Translations under genes and position numbers: made by a program
Shown here: positions 25,246-36,029 of the stretch, one piece after another
Numbering within the stretch: the stretch's first letter is position 1
How the letters are laid out: each line of letters begins with the position of its first letter
NCBI RefSeq assembly: GCF_020859565.1
Contig: NZ_JAJHUO010000041.1
Span: forward strand, 1-64,000
Direction: 5' to 3'
Source: Saccharothrix luteola
Lineage (GTDB): Bacteria; Actinomycetota; Actinomycetes; Mycobacteriales; Pseudonocardiaceae
DNA length: 64,000 nucleotides
Notes under the pieces: generated by a model
Told to the model about the DNA's origin: nothing
The model's database searches: none
What the model saw: only the letters and a program-made list of their open reading frames with translations

Positions 25246-25268
25246 CCCGCACGTCCGACCGAGTGCCG

Positions 25269-25296
25269 CCCCGCTCCGACGTCCGCAGGAGCGGGG
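25269..25296. terminator. Hairpin between VOC and UvrA-like genes
   Basis: CCCCGCTCC (25269-25277) and GGAGCGGGG (25288-25296) pair perfectly around a 10-nt loop, 50 nt before the UvrA-like start. It may end the AraC-VOC transcript or act as an attenuator for the next gene. Confidence 0.6.
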
Positions 25297-25345
25297 TGAC
25301 CGCACCCCACGCCCACGCGCCCCGGCACAACCAGATGGAGACACG

Positions 25346-27736
<2,391 letters not shown>

Positions 27737-27743
27737 GACGCCG

Positions 27744-27782
27744 CACCGGTCAGGCCCCCGTTCCCGGTGTGCCTGACCGGTG
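27744..27782. terminator. Bidirectional terminator
   Basis: CACCGGTCAGGC (27744-27755) and GCCTGACCGGTG (27771-27782), a perfect 12-bp stem with a 15-nt loop, lie between the convergent UvrA-like and GH51 genes. Confidence 0.8.
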
Positions 27783-27791
27783 TCGCTCGTG

Positions 27792-29294
27792 CTACGCCTT
27801 CGCCAGGCGCACCGCGGTCCACGAGACGGGCGGCAGGACGACGTGCAGCTCGCCGTCGGCGATGGTGGCGGTCTGCGGCTTCGGCACGACGCGGTCCGGG
27901 TCGGTCTCGGTGTTGGTGGCCGAGCCGTCCGGGTCGTGCACGGTCCACGCCTCGGCCACCCCGACGTCGCCGAACGCGGCCAGCGCGACCTTCAGGTCGA
28001 CCGGCTCGGACCGGTGCCGGTTGACCACGAACACCACCGTGTCGCCGGTCTCCTCGTCGTGCGTGGCGACCGAGTCGACCACCGGCACGTCACCGAAGCG
28101 CTTCGTCGAGTACGTCGGCGAGGACGTCTCCACCCGCAGCACCTGGCCCCGCGCCAACCGCGACGTCAACGCGAACGGGTGGAAGGTCGTCTGCCGCCAC
28201 GCCGGGCCGCCCGGCTCGCTGCGGATCGGCGCGATCACGTTCACCAGCTGCGCCTGGCACGCCACGGCCACTCGGTCGCTGTGCCGCAGCAGCGAGATCA
28301 GCAGGTTGCCGACGACCACGGCGTCGGTGACGTCGTACTGGTCCTCGATGACCCGCGGCGCGACCTCCCACTCCGTGCGCGGTTCGGCCTGGAACCGCTT
28401 CATGTACCAGACGTTCCACTCGTCGAACGAGAGCGTGATCTTCTTCTTGCTCTTGAGCCGCGCGCCGACCGCGTCCGCGGTGGCCACCACGCTGTCGATG
28501 AAGTGGTCCATGTCCGCGGCGGAGGCGAGGAAGCTGTCCACGTCGCCGTCGATGACCTCGTAGTAGGCGTGCAGCGAGATGTGGTCCACCTCGTCGTACG
28601 CCAGCTCCAGCACGGTGGACTCCCACTCGCCGAACGTCGGCATGGACGAGCTGGAGCTGCCGCACGCCACCAGTTCCAGGTCCGGCTCGGCCTGCCGCAG
28701 CGCGCGGGCCGTCTCGGCGGCCAGCCGGCCGTACTCGTGCGCGGTCTTGTGGCCGAGCTGCCACGGGCCGTCGAGCTCGTTGCCGAGGCACCACAGCTTC
28801 ACGCCGTGCGGCTTCTCGGAGCCGTTCTCGCGGCGCAGGTCGGACAGGTGCGTGCCGCCGTCGTGGTTCATGTACTCGTGCACGTCGAGCGCCTCGGCGA
28901 CACCGCGCGTGCCGAGGTTCACCGCGTACATGACCTCGACGTCGGCCTTGCGCGCCCACCGGACGAACTCGTCGACACCGACCTCGTTGGTCTCGATGCT
29001 GTGCCAGGCGAGTTCACGGCGCACGGGCCGCTGCGAGGCGGGGCCGACGCCGTCCTCCCAGCGGTAGCCGGAGACGAAGTTGCCGCCGGGGTAGCGGACC
29101 AGCTCGACCCCCATCTCACGGGTCAGCTCCAGCACGTCGCCCCGGAAACCGTCCTCGTCGGCGGTCGGGTGGCCGGGTTCGTAGATGCCGGTGTAGACGC
29201 AGCGGCCCATGTGCTCGACGAACGACCCGAAGAGGCGGCGTCGCACGGGCGCGATGACGTAGTCGGGGTTGAGGGAAAGGGAGGCGTTGAGCAC
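27792..29294 (-). CDS. abfA: GH51 alpha-L-arabinofuranosidase, intracellular
   Basis: A 500-residue GH51 enzyme that removes terminal alpha-L-arabinofuranose from arabino-oligosaccharides. The N-terminus RRRLFGSFVEHMGRCVYTGIYEPGHP is diagnostic, the acid/base Glu is in KLWCLGNELDGPWQ and the nucleophile Glu is in LSFDEWNVWY. A C-terminal beta-domain follows from about residue 390. There is no signal peptide, so it acts on imported oligosaccharides. The GTG at 29294 has GGAGC upstream. It begins 7 nt after the stop of the permease gene and closes the operon with the ABC importer under the LacI regulator. The convergent end shares a hairpin with the UvrA-like gene. Confidence 0.96.
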   Translation of the reverse strand: MLNASLSLNPDYVIAPVRRRLFGSFVEHMGRCVYTGIYEPGHPTADEDGFRGDVLELTREMGVELVRYPGGNFVSGYRWEDGVGPASQRPVRRELAWHSIETNEVGVDEFVRWARKADVEVMYAVNLGTRGVAEALDVHEYMNHDGGTHLSDLRRENGSEKPHGVKLWCLGNELDGPWQLGHKTAHEYGRLAAETARALRQAEPDLELVACGSSSSSMPTFGEWESTVLELAYDEVDHISLHAYYEVIDGDVDSFLASAADMDHFIDSVVATADAVGARLKSKKKITLSFDEWNVWYMKRFQAEPRTEWEVAPRVIEDQYDVTDAVVVGNLLISLLRHSDRVAVACQAQLVNVIAPIRSEPGGPAWRQTTFHPFALTSRLARGQVLRVETSSPTYSTKRFGDVPVVDSVATHDEETGDTVVFVVNRHRSEPVDLKVALAAFGDVGVAEAWTVHDPDGSATNTETDPDRVVPKPQTATIADGELHVVLPPVSWTAVRLAKA

Positions 29295-29301
29295 GATGCT
29301 C

Positions 29302-30168
29302 CTACTTCAGGGCGCCTGCCGTCGCACCGCTGCGCCAGAAGCGCTGCAGCAGGACGAAGGCGACGATGAGCGGGACGATGGCCAGCAGTGAGCCGGTCAC
29401 CACGAGGTTGAACAGCATGCGGGTGCCTGCCTCCTGCTGCGCGGTGTTGAACCAGGTGGTCAGGCCGACGGTCAGCGGGTACAGGTCGGAGTCGCTGAGC
29501 ATCACCAGCGGCAGGAAGTAGTTGTTCCAGGTGGCGACCAGCGTGAACAGGAAGACGGTGACGATGGCGGGCCGCATCATCGGCACCACGATCTGCCAGA
29601 AGATGCGCAGCTCTCCCGCCCGGTCGATGCGGGCGGAGTCGATCAGCTCGACCGGCACGCTCTCGTCCACGTAGACGCGGATCAGGTACGCGCCGAACGG
29701 GCTGAGCAGCGACGGCAGGATGACCGCCCACATCGTGTCGACGAGTTCCACTTCGGACAGGATAAGGTAGGTCGGCAGCACCAGCGCGGTGGCGGGCACC
29801 ATGATCATGCCCAGCAACGCCGTCTCGAACAGCCTCTTGCCCGGGAACCGGAACCGGGCCAGGCCGTAGCCCGCCGCCGCGGCCAGGGCCGTCGCGCCCA
29901 CCGCGCTCAGGCCCGAGTACAGCGCGGTGTTGACCAACCACTTGCCGTACGCGCCGTCGTCCTCGCGGAACAGCAGCCCGATGTTCTCGAACAGGTTGAA
30001 CTCGGCGAACCACAGCGCGGGGCTGTCGAGCAGGTCCGGCTGGCTCTTGGTGGCCGCGATGAGCACCCACAGCAGCGGGACGAGGAAGTACAGGATGCCC
30101 ACGCCCATCAACAGGTGCGGGAGCCGGGTGTTCACCTTCGGCCGATTCTCGGCTCTGCCGATGGTCAT
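29302..30168 (-). CDS. ABC sugar importer permease (MalG type)
   Basis: A 288-residue carbohydrate-uptake transporter-1 inner-membrane subunit with six hydrophobic segments. The EAA loop that contacts the ATPase is ELIDSARIDRAGELRIFWQIVVPMMRPAI. The ATG at 30168 overlaps the TGA of the first permease (ATGA). It pairs with the MalF-type permease and the binding lipoprotein; no dedicated ATPase is encoded here, which is usual for actinomycete sugar importers that share MsiK. The arabinofuranosidase gene 7 nt downstream suggests arabino-oligosaccharides as cargo. Confidence 0.94.
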   Translation of the reverse strand: MTIGRAENRPKVNTRLPHLLMGVGILYFLVPLLWVLIAATKSQPDLLDSPALWFAEFNLFENIGLLFREDDGAYGKWLVNTALYSGLSAVGATALAAAAGYGLARFRFPGKRLFETALLGMIMVPATALVLPTYLILSEVELVDTMWAVILPSLLSPFGAYLIRVYVDESVPVELIDSARIDRAGELRIFWQIVVPMMRPAIVTVFLFTLVATWNNYFLPLVMLSDSDLYPLTVGLTTWFNTAQQEAGTRMLFNLVVTGSLLAIVPLIVAFVLLQRFWRSGATAGALK

Positions 30169-31130
30169 GCGCGCTTCCCCCGCCGGCGGTTGTTGACGAA
30201 CACGAACGCGTAGGCCACCACGAACACCAGGAAGCCGAGCGCGAAGGACAGCGCGGCGGAGTAGTGGAAGTCCGAGTAGGCGAACGCCTGGTTGTAGGCG
30301 TAGAGGTTCGGCGTGTACCCGGCCGAGATCTGCGGCGCGAACCGGGCCATGATCTGCGGTTCGGTGAAGAACTGCATGGTGCCGATGACGGTGAAGATCG
30401 CGGCCAGCGAGATGGCCTGCTTGATCGCGGGCACCTTGACCCGCAACGCGACCTGCACCGGCGTGGCGCCGTCGATCACCGCGGCCTCGTACATCTCCCG
30501 CGGCACGCCCTGCAACGCCGAGTACAGGATGATCATGTTGTAGCCGGTCCACGCCCACGTCACGATGTTGCCCAGCGACACCAGCAGCAGCGAGACGCTG
30601 AAGAAGTCGATCGGGTCGCCGCCCACCAGCGTCGGCAGGTCGGCGAACGGGCCGAACGTGCGGCTGTAGAGGAAGCCCCACATGAGCGCGCCGACGACGG
30701 CGGGCACGGCGTAGGGCATGAACGCGATGAGCCGGAACGCCACCGCGAACTTCGTGGTCACGGCGTCCAGCACGAGCGCGCCCGCCAACGCGATGCCGAG
30801 CATGACCGGGATCTGCACGAGTCCGAAGAGGACGACCCGCAGCAGGCCGTCCAGCAGCAACGGGTCGGTGAACGCGCGCACGTAGTTGTCGAGGCCGCTG
30901 AACCGGGTGCCGAGGGCGAGGCTCTTGCTGGACAGGCTGAGCCAGAACGCGTAGCCCAGCGGCACGACGAGGAACGCGACGACGACGAGGAAGAACGGCA
31001 GCACGAACAGCGCCCCGGCCACCGGGTGCGCGGTGACCCGGCGCGACCGCTGCCGCGCCCGGGATTCGACCGGTGCGGCGGCCGGCGGGTCGTCGGCCTC
31101 GGGCGCCGCGATCGGGGTGGACCGCGTCAC
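30165..31130 (-). CDS. ABC sugar importer permease (MalF type)
   Basis: A 321-residue subunit with a cytoplasmic N-terminal extension of about 30 polar residues and six hydrophobic segments. The EAA loop is EMYEAAVIDGATPVQVALRVKVPAIKQAI. The GTG start at 31130 is preceded by GGAGGT at good spacing. It lies 67 nt downstream of the binding-protein gene and overlaps the MalG-type gene by 4 nt. It forms the heterodimeric channel of the arabinoside importer; the substrate is inferred from the co-transcribed GH51 enzyme. Confidence 0.94.
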   Translation of the reverse strand: MTRSTPIAAPEADDPPAAAPVESRARQRSRRVTAHPVAGALFVLPFFLVVVAFLVVPLGYAFWLSLSSKSLALGTRFSGLDNYVRAFTDPLLLDGLLRVVLFGLVQIPVMLGIALAGALVLDAVTTKFAVAFRLIAFMPYAVPAVVGALMWGFLYSRTFGPFADLPTLVGGDPIDFFSVSLLLVSLGNIVTWAWTGYNMIILYSALQGVPREMYEAAVIDGATPVQVALRVKVPAIKQAISLAAIFTVIGTMQFFTEPQIMARFAPQISAGYTPNLYAYNQAFAYSDFHYSAALSFALGFLVFVVAYAFVFVNNRRRGKRA

Positions 31131-31197
31131 GGTGAACCTCCTGACTTGGCCTGGGCCCGCCGCGGCGTCGAACTCGCCGCGGCGGACCGCCGGAGCG

Positions 31198-32511
31198 CTA
31201 CTTGCTGACTTTGAAGCCCTGCTGCTCGGCGTACGCGACGACGTTCTTCTGCGTCTCCTCCAACACCGTGCCCCATTGCCTGCTGCCCGACATGGCCTCG
31301 GCGCTGCGGTCGTTCAGCTCGCCGTACACGAAGTCCTGGAACGGCGTGAACTGGAAGTCGCCCAGCTTCTCCGACACCGGCACGAAGATCTCGTTCACCT
31401 TCTGGCCGTTGAAGAAGTCGTAGGCCTTGCCGGTGAACGCCGGGTCCGCCGCGACGTCCTTGACCAGCGGGTAGAGGAACGCCTTGTCCAGGCCGATCTG
31501 CCAGGCCGCGTCGGACTTGCCGAACAGCTCGCGCGCCACGGTGGTGGCGGCCTTCGGGTTCTTGGCCTGCTTGGTCACGGTGAACGTGGAGCCGCCCCAG
31601 TCACCCTGCTCGTCCGCGCCCGCGGTCCACTGCGGCATCGGCGCGACCGCCCACTTGCCCGCGGTGTTCTTCAGCGAGCCCGCCAGGTAGCCGGGCGTCC
31701 AGCCGGCCGCGGCCCACGTCCAGTACTTGCCGGAGTCCAGCGCGGCGGTGGCGTCGGCGGTGAAGAACGGGTCCTTGGCCATGAGGCCCTTGTCGACCAG
31801 GTCGCCGACCAGGTCGACCACCCGCTCGCACTCCGGCGCGGTCAGGTTGATCTTCACCTGGTCCTTGGCGGTGGTGTGCGAGTAGCCGTACGGGCGGCAG
31901 CCGGACTGCCACATCAGGCCGTTGAGCCAGCCGCCGTCGCTGCCGAAGCTCGCGATGTGCGCGTTCGGGTCGATCGCCTTGATCTTCACGGCCGCCTCGG
32001 CGTACTCGGCCCACGTGGTCGGCACCGCGATGCCGTGCTGGTCGAACAGGTCCTTGCGGTACATCAACGCCATCGGGCCGCCGTCGACCGGGATCGCGTA
32101 GACCTTCTCGCCGTCGGTGGCCTGCTCCCACGCCCACTCGGCGTACAGGCCCTTGTCCTCGTTGGCACCGTGCTCGCCCATGTCCGCCAGGGCGTCGAGG
32201 ATGATGAACGTGGGGATCTGCTGGAACTCCACCATCGCCACGTCCGGCGCGCCCTTGCCCGCGGTGATCGCGGTCTTCAGCTTGGCGTAGTGGTCCGCCC
32301 CGGTGCCGGCGTTGGTCCACTCGACCTTGATGTCGGTGTGCGAGGCGTTGAAGGCCTCGACCACACCCTTGAACTCCGGGTACCAGGCCCAGACGGACAC
32401 CGTCACGGGTCCGCCGTCGTCGCCGCCGGCCCCGCCGCACGCGGCCACGGCGAGCAGGCCGCAGGCGGCGAGCCCCCCTCGGAGTTTCGCCAACCATGTG
32501 GTGCCGAGCAT
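31198..32511 (-). CDS. ABC sugar importer binding lipoprotein
   Basis: A 437-residue extracellular solute-binding protein of the SBP_bac_1 type. The signal sequence ends in a lipobox (LLAVAACGG, lipid-anchored Cys). The mature protein starts VTVSVWAWYPEFKGVVEAFNASHTDIKVEWTNAG and shows the usual two-lobe pattern with YAIPVDGGPMALMYRKDLFDQHGI. The ATG at 32511 has GAAAGG 7 nt upstream; an ATG at 32535 would add eight residues. It is the first gene of the importer/arabinofuranosidase operon and faces the LacI gene across a 381-bp region with three candidate operators. It probably binds arabino-oligosaccharides. Confidence 0.94.
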   Translation of the reverse strand: MLGTTWLAKLRGGLAACGLLAVAACGGAGGDDGGPVTVSVWAWYPEFKGVVEAFNASHTDIKVEWTNAGTGADHYAKLKTAITAGKGAPDVAMVEFQQIPTFIILDALADMGEHGANEDKGLYAEWAWEQATDGEKVYAIPVDGGPMALMYRKDLFDQHGIAVPTTWAEYAEAAVKIKAIDPNAHIASFGSDGGWLNGLMWQSGCRPYGYSHTTAKDQVKINLTAPECERVVDLVGDLVDKGLMAKDPFFTADATAALDSGKYWTWAAAGWTPGYLAGSLKNTAGKWAVAPMPQWTAGADEQGDWGGSTFTVTKQAKNPKAATTVARELFGKSDAAWQIGLDKAFLYPLVKDVAADPAFTGKAYDFFNGQKVNEIFVPVSEKLGDFQFTPFQDFVYGELNDRSAEAMSGSRQWGTVLEETQKNVVAYAEQQGFKVSK

Positions 32512-32700
32512 GAGTGCGCCTTTCCGTCGCGGCATGCGTCAGTGCACGCGCGACCGCGATCACGGTGCGTGAGCGAGACGTACAAGGTGTGCGTCGACCC
32601 CGTGAGGCGCGCTCTGGCGCCCTGGGGCCGTGGGTCCGGGTGTCGCGCCACGGCCGGCGGGTTCAGGGAACCGACCGTGGTTGCCGCCGTGGCACCGGTA

Positions 32701-32714
32701 TTGCTGCGCTGCAA
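32701..32714. promoter_or_regulatory. LacI-type operator site 1
   Basis: TTGCTGCGCTGCAA. Outer arms TTGC/GCAA are perfect; the centre carries the CG step typical of LacI-family operators. Confidence 0.6.
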
Positions 32715-32732
32715 AGCACTATGGACGGCGTT

Positions 32733-32746
32733 TTGCCGCGCTGCAA
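32733..32746. promoter_or_regulatory. LacI-type operator site 2
   Basis: TTGCCGCGCTGCAA, differing from site 1 at one base and starting 32 bp after it, about three helical turns, so both can be bound on the same DNA face. Confidence 0.6.
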
Positions 32747-32841
32747 GGCCTCACGTGAACTTAATCCAAACGAGATTTGAGACGGTTGTGGATCACCGTG
32801 CGGTGGGACTTGTCGCGGCGGAGGTCGGCGTGCACACTCTT

Positions 32842-32855
32842 TTGCAGCGCTGTAG
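32842..32855. promoter_or_regulatory. LacI-type operator site 3
   Basis: TTGCAGCGCTGTAG, the best-centred palindrome (TGCAGCGCTGTA, one mismatch). It sits 38 bp upstream of the LacI ATG, suggesting autoregulation. Confidence 0.6.
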
Positions 32856-32892
32856 CGGTAGGGCCGCCGCGCCGGTCCGACGGAGGAGAACG

Positions 32893-33921
32893 ATGCGCGA
32901 CGCCACGCTGCGTGACGTAGCAGAGCTCGCGGGCGTGTCCGCGCGGACGGTCTCGAACGTGGTCAACGGCTACGCCAGGGTGACCGAGCGGACCCGCGAG
33001 AAGGTGGAGCGGGCGATCGCGGAGCTGGGCTACCGGCCCAACGTGCTGGCCCGCAACCTGGCCAACGGCCGGTCCGGGCAGATCGCCGTGGTCGTGCCGT
33101 ACCTGGACACGCCGTACTTCGCGGAACTGTTGCAGGCCATCATCCCGAGGGCGCGCGAACGCGGCTACAACGTCCTGATCGACCAGACCGACGGCGACCC
33201 GGCGCACGAGCGCGAGCTGATCCGGCGCGGCGCGCGGGCGCTGCTGTTCGACGGCATGATCTTCAGCCCGCTCGGGCTGGCCCAGGAGGACCTGGACGAC
33301 GGCGACCCGACGTTGCCGCTGGTGGTCTTGGGCGAGCGGTCGTCCAACGGCACCTTCGACCACGTCGGCATCGACGACGTGGCGGCGTCCCGGGAGGCCA
33401 CCGCGCACCTGATCGGCCTGGGCAGACGTCGGATCGCGGCCATCGGCGACCAGCCGTACCCGACCGGCGAGGCGGCGCAGCTGCGCACGCTCGGCTACCG
33501 GCAGGCGCACGCCGAGGCCGGGTTGCCGGTGGACGAGTCGCTGATAATCCACACACCGCGGTTCAACCGGGCCGACGGCTCCGGTGCCATGCGCGTGCTG
33601 CTCGACCGGGCCGACCCGCCGGACGCCGTGTTCTGCTACAGCGACCTGGTCGCGCTCGGCGCGCTGCACGAGGTGCTGGAACGCGGGCTGCGCGTGCCCG
33701 AGGACATCGCCCTCATCGGGTACGACGACATCGAGGAAGGCCGCTACTCCAACCCGACGATCAGCACCATCTCGCCGGACAAGGTGACCATAGCGACCAC
33801 GGCGGTGGAACGGCTGCTCGCGCGCATCGACAGCACCGGGCCGTTGCCGGGCATCGAGGTGCGCGCCGCGCACAAGCTGATCGCCCGGCAGAGCACCCTG
33901 GGCCGCACTCCCCACCCGTGA
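32893..33921 (+). CDS. LacI-family transcriptional repressor (arabinoside operon)
   Basis: A 342-residue repressor. The N-terminal helix-turn-helix TLRDVAELAGVSARTVSNVVNGYARVTERTREKVERAIAELGYRPN is followed by the hinge VLARNLANGRSGQIAVVVPYLDTPYFAELLQAI and a periplasmic-binding-protein-like effector domain to the end (DAVFCYSDLVALGALHEVLERGLRVPEDIALIGYDDIEEGRYSNPTISTI). GGAGGAG lies before the ATG at 32893. It is divergent from the sugar importer and GH51 genes and is the obvious controller, most likely released by arabinose or an arabinoside. Confidence 0.95.
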   Translation: MRDATLRDVAELAGVSARTVSNVVNGYARVTERTREKVERAIAELGYRPNVLARNLANGRSGQIAVVVPYLDTPYFAELLQAIIPRARERGYNVLIDQTDGDPAHERELIRRGARALLFDGMIFSPLGLAQEDLDDGDPTLPLVVLGERSSNGTFDHVGIDDVAASREATAHLIGLGRRRIAAIGDQPYPTGEAAQLRTLGYRQAHAEAGLPVDESLIIHTPRFNRADGSGAMRVLLDRADPPDAVFCYSDLVALGALHEVLERGLRVPEDIALIGYDDIEEGRYSNPTISTISPDKVTIATTAVERLLARIDSTGPLPGIEVRAAHKLIARQSTLGRTPHP

Positions 33922-33924
33922 CCC

Positions 33925-34022
33925 GAACGTTCAACTCACCTGTTCCGAACGTAGGACACTCGCGACGCGAACGTAGGACTCGCGCGCGTGTCGAACGTTC
34001 AGGTGCCCCGAGTTGAACGCTC
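33925..34022. repeat. Cluster of GAACGT motifs with direct and inverted repeats
   Basis: Five GAACGT/GAACGC motifs in 98 bp. CGAACGTAGGACACTCGCG (33946-33964) and CGAACGTAGGACTCGCG (33968-33984) are direct repeats; GAACGTTCAACTC (33925-33937) and GAGTTGAACGCTC (34010-34022) are inverted (one mismatch) and would bring the ends together in a long hairpin. It lies between the convergent LacI and regulator genes and may end both transcripts. I suspect a dispersed genomic repeat. Confidence 0.6.
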
Positions 34023-34037
34023 AGGCGGAGGAGAGGG

Positions 34038-34727
34038 CTAACGGCGGGAGCGCGGCACGACCAGGCCCGACTCGTAGGCCGCGACCACCGCCTGGGTGCG
34101 GTCGCGCAGGCCGAGCTTGTTCAGCACCCGGCTCACGTGCGTCTTCACCGTCTCCTCCGTGACCACCAGCCGGGCGGCCACCTCCGTGTTCGACAGGCCC
34201 TCCGCGACCAGCCGCAGCACCTGCGTCTCCCTCGGGGTGAGGGTGGACAGGGCCGACCCGGACGTGGCCGGCTCCGGGCGCAGCCTGGCGAACTCGCTGA
34301 TCAGGCGGCGGGTGACGGTCGGCGCCAGCAACGCCTCACCGGCCGCCACGACCCGCACCGCGTCGAACAGCTGCTCCGCCGTCACGTCCTTGAGCAGGAA
34401 GCCGCTGGCGCCGGCGCGCAACGCGTCGTAGACGTACTCGTCCAGGTCGAACGTGGTGAGGATCAGCACCCGCGGCCCGTCGGCGAGCCGGCGCGTGGCC
34501 TCGATGCCGTCCACGCCCGGCATCCGCACGTCCATCAGCACCACGTCCGGTGACAGCTCGCGGCAGACCCGCACCGCCTCGTCGCCGTCGGACGCCGTGC
34601 CGACGACGGTGAAGTCGGGTTGCGTGTCGAGCAGCGCGGCGTACCCGGTGCGGATCACCTGGTGGTCGTCGGCGACCACGACCCGGACGGCGTCCCCGGC
34701 GGCGCTCACGACCCCGTCGGCACTCAC
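34038..34727 (-). CDS. NarL/FixJ-family response regulator (system 3)
   Basis: A 229-residue regulator. After a 13-residue leader the receiver reads VRVVVADDHQVIRTGYAALL with acceptor Asp in DVVLMDVRMPGVDG, Thr in ILTTFDLDEYV and Lys in FLLKDVTAEQL. The LuxR-type HTH is LTPRETQVLRLVAEGLSNTEVAARLVVTEETVKTHVSRVLNKL. The GTG start at 34727 overlaps the kinase TGA by 4 nt. The probable target is the ABC exporter divergent from the kinase gene; this follows from layout only. Confidence 0.95.
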   Translation of the reverse strand: MSADGVVSAAGDAVRVVVADDHQVIRTGYAALLDTQPDFTVVGTASDGDEAVRVCRELSPDVVLMDVRMPGVDGIEATRRLADGPRVLILTTFDLDEYVYDALRAGASGFLLKDVTAEQLFDAVRVVAAGEALLAPTVTRRLISEFARLRPEPATSGSALSTLTPRETQVLRLVAEGLSNTEVAARLVVTEETVKTHVSRVLNKLGLRDRTQAVVAAYESGLVVPRSRR

Positions 34728-35872
34728 CCGGCCGCCCCCGCCGGGAGGCTCGCCTCGACCAGGAAACCGCCCACCTCCGTCGTGCCCGTGCGCAACCGGC
34801 CCCCGACGGCCGCCGCCCGTTCCCGCATGCCGGTCAACCCGTGCCCGCCGGACGGCGCCGCGCCGCGCGGGCCGGGCCCGTTGTCCCTGATGCGCAACCT
34901 CAACGCCTCCTCGGTGTAGTGCAGCTCCACGTCGACCGCCGCGCCGGGCGCGTGCCGCCGCGCGTTGGTGAGGGCTTCCTGGACGATCCGGTACGCGGCC
35001 AGCTCCACACCGGGGTCCAGCGCGGCGGGCGTGCCGGAGACGATGAGCCGCGCGCCCGCGCCGGACGTGTCGCGCACGTCGTCGAGCAGTTCGGTGAGCT
35101 GCTGCAACCCGGGCTGCGGGCGCCGGTCGGCGACCTCCTCCGGCGCGAGCGCGTCCTCCCGCAGCACGCCCAGCAGCCGCCGCATCTCGGTCAGCCCGGC
35201 CCGCGCGGTGTCGCCGATCTCCGACAGCCGCTGCGCGCCGGCGGCGGGCATGCCGGGCGTGGTCAGCCGGGCCGTCTCCGCCTGCACCGCGATCATCGAG
35301 ATGTGGTGCGCCACGACGTCGTGCAGCTCACGCGCGATCCGGGCACGTTCACCGCGCGCGGTGTGCTCCAGCAGGCTCCCGGCCACGGCTTGGCGCGCGG
35401 CCCGGTGCACCAGCGCCTCGCCGCGCGCCCACCGGGCGATCCCGATCCACCCCGCCGCCAACGCCGACGACGCCGCCAGCACGGTCACCGCGTCCGCGTC
35501 GCGCACGAGGGCGAGCACCGGGTAGGGCGCGGCCAGGCAGGTCGCCAGGACCTGTCCGCCCACCCGTCCCAGCCGGTACAGCACGATCAGCTGCGCGGCC
35601 AGGCCCGCCGCCGTGAGGCTGTGGAACAACCCGAGCGACAGCACGCTCGCCGCCGACACCGCGACCGCGGCGGGCTTCGGGCGCAGGAACGCCGCCGGCG
35701 CGGTGGTCGCCAGGGCCAGCACCCCGAGCACCAGGACGAGCTGCGGGTCGGCGCCGCCGGTCACCGCCCGCGCCACCGACTCGCCCACCGCGCCCGCGCC
35801 CAGCAGCACCACGGCGGCCCCCGGCACGTGCGGGCTGTCGGCCACCCTCCGGGCCCACCCCTCTTCGCTCAC
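34724..35872 (-). CDS. Sensor histidine kinase, HisKA_3 type (system 3)
   Basis: A 382-residue kinase. Up to five membrane segments occupy residues ~20-150. The phospho-acceptor box is ARIARELHDVVAHHISMIAVQAETARL, the N-box IVQEALTNARRHAPG and the glycine boxes RDNGPGPRG and GHGLTGMRERAAAVGGRL. The GTG at 35872 has a GACAAT hexamer 6 nt upstream. It is divergent from an ABC transporter operon, with an inverted repeat in the shared promoter region, a layout reminiscent of envelope-stress systems (LiaS or DesK-like kinases). Signal unknown. Confidence 0.94.
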   Translation of the reverse strand: MSEEGWARRVADSPHVPGAAVVLLGAGAVGESVARAVTGGADPQLVLVLGVLALATTAPAAFLRPKPAAVAVSAASVLSLGLFHSLTAAGLAAQLIVLYRLGRVGGQVLATCLAAPYPVLALVRDADAVTVLAASSALAAGWIGIARWARGEALVHRAARQAVAGSLLEHTARGERARIARELHDVVAHHISMIAVQAETARLTTPGMPAAGAQRLSEIGDTARAGLTEMRRLLGVLREDALAPEEVADRRPQPGLQQLTELLDDVRDTSGAGARLIVSGTPAALDPGVELAAYRIVQEALTNARRHAPGAAVDVELHYTEEALRLRIRDNGPGPRGAAPSGGHGLTGMRERAAAVGGRLRTGTTEVGGFLVEASLPAGAAG

Positions 35873-35928
35873 CGGGTCATTGTCGTCGCCGACCCACGCC
35901 GATGCGTCACCGCAGGTGGTGACACCGA

Positions 35929-35948
35929 CGTCCCCCTCAGGAGGGACG
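35929..35948. promoter_or_regulatory. Inverted repeat in kinase/ABC divergent promoter (system 3)
   Basis: CGTCCC (35929-35934) and GGGACG (35943-35948) with an 8-bp spacer lie between the divergent kinase and ABC ATPase genes. It is a candidate site for the NarL-type regulator. A TAGCCT hexamer (36017-36022) 7 nt before the ATPase ATG marks its likely leaderless promoter. Confidence 0.45.
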
Positions 35949-36029
35949 CGCCTCCCCCACGTCAGCGAGGGCGCAGACGGCTCTCCCGCGTGACGACCGG
36001 ACCCTGGCCGCGCTCCTAGCCTTCCCGGC

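Larger units (their letters stand above)
32512..32892. promoter_or_regulatory. Divergent control region, importer operon/LacI gene
   Basis: 381 bases with no gene. It contains three near-identical palindromic sites (32701-32714, 32733-32746, 32842-32855) that fit a LacI-family operator. Two are close together toward the importer side and the third lies 38 bp before the LacI start, as expected for joint control of both transcripts. Confidence 0.75.

Noticed and set aside
33925..34022. CRISPR-like or attachment-site cluster
   Set aside because: Motif spacing is irregular, the units are short and inverted as well as direct, and no integrase or cas gene is present.
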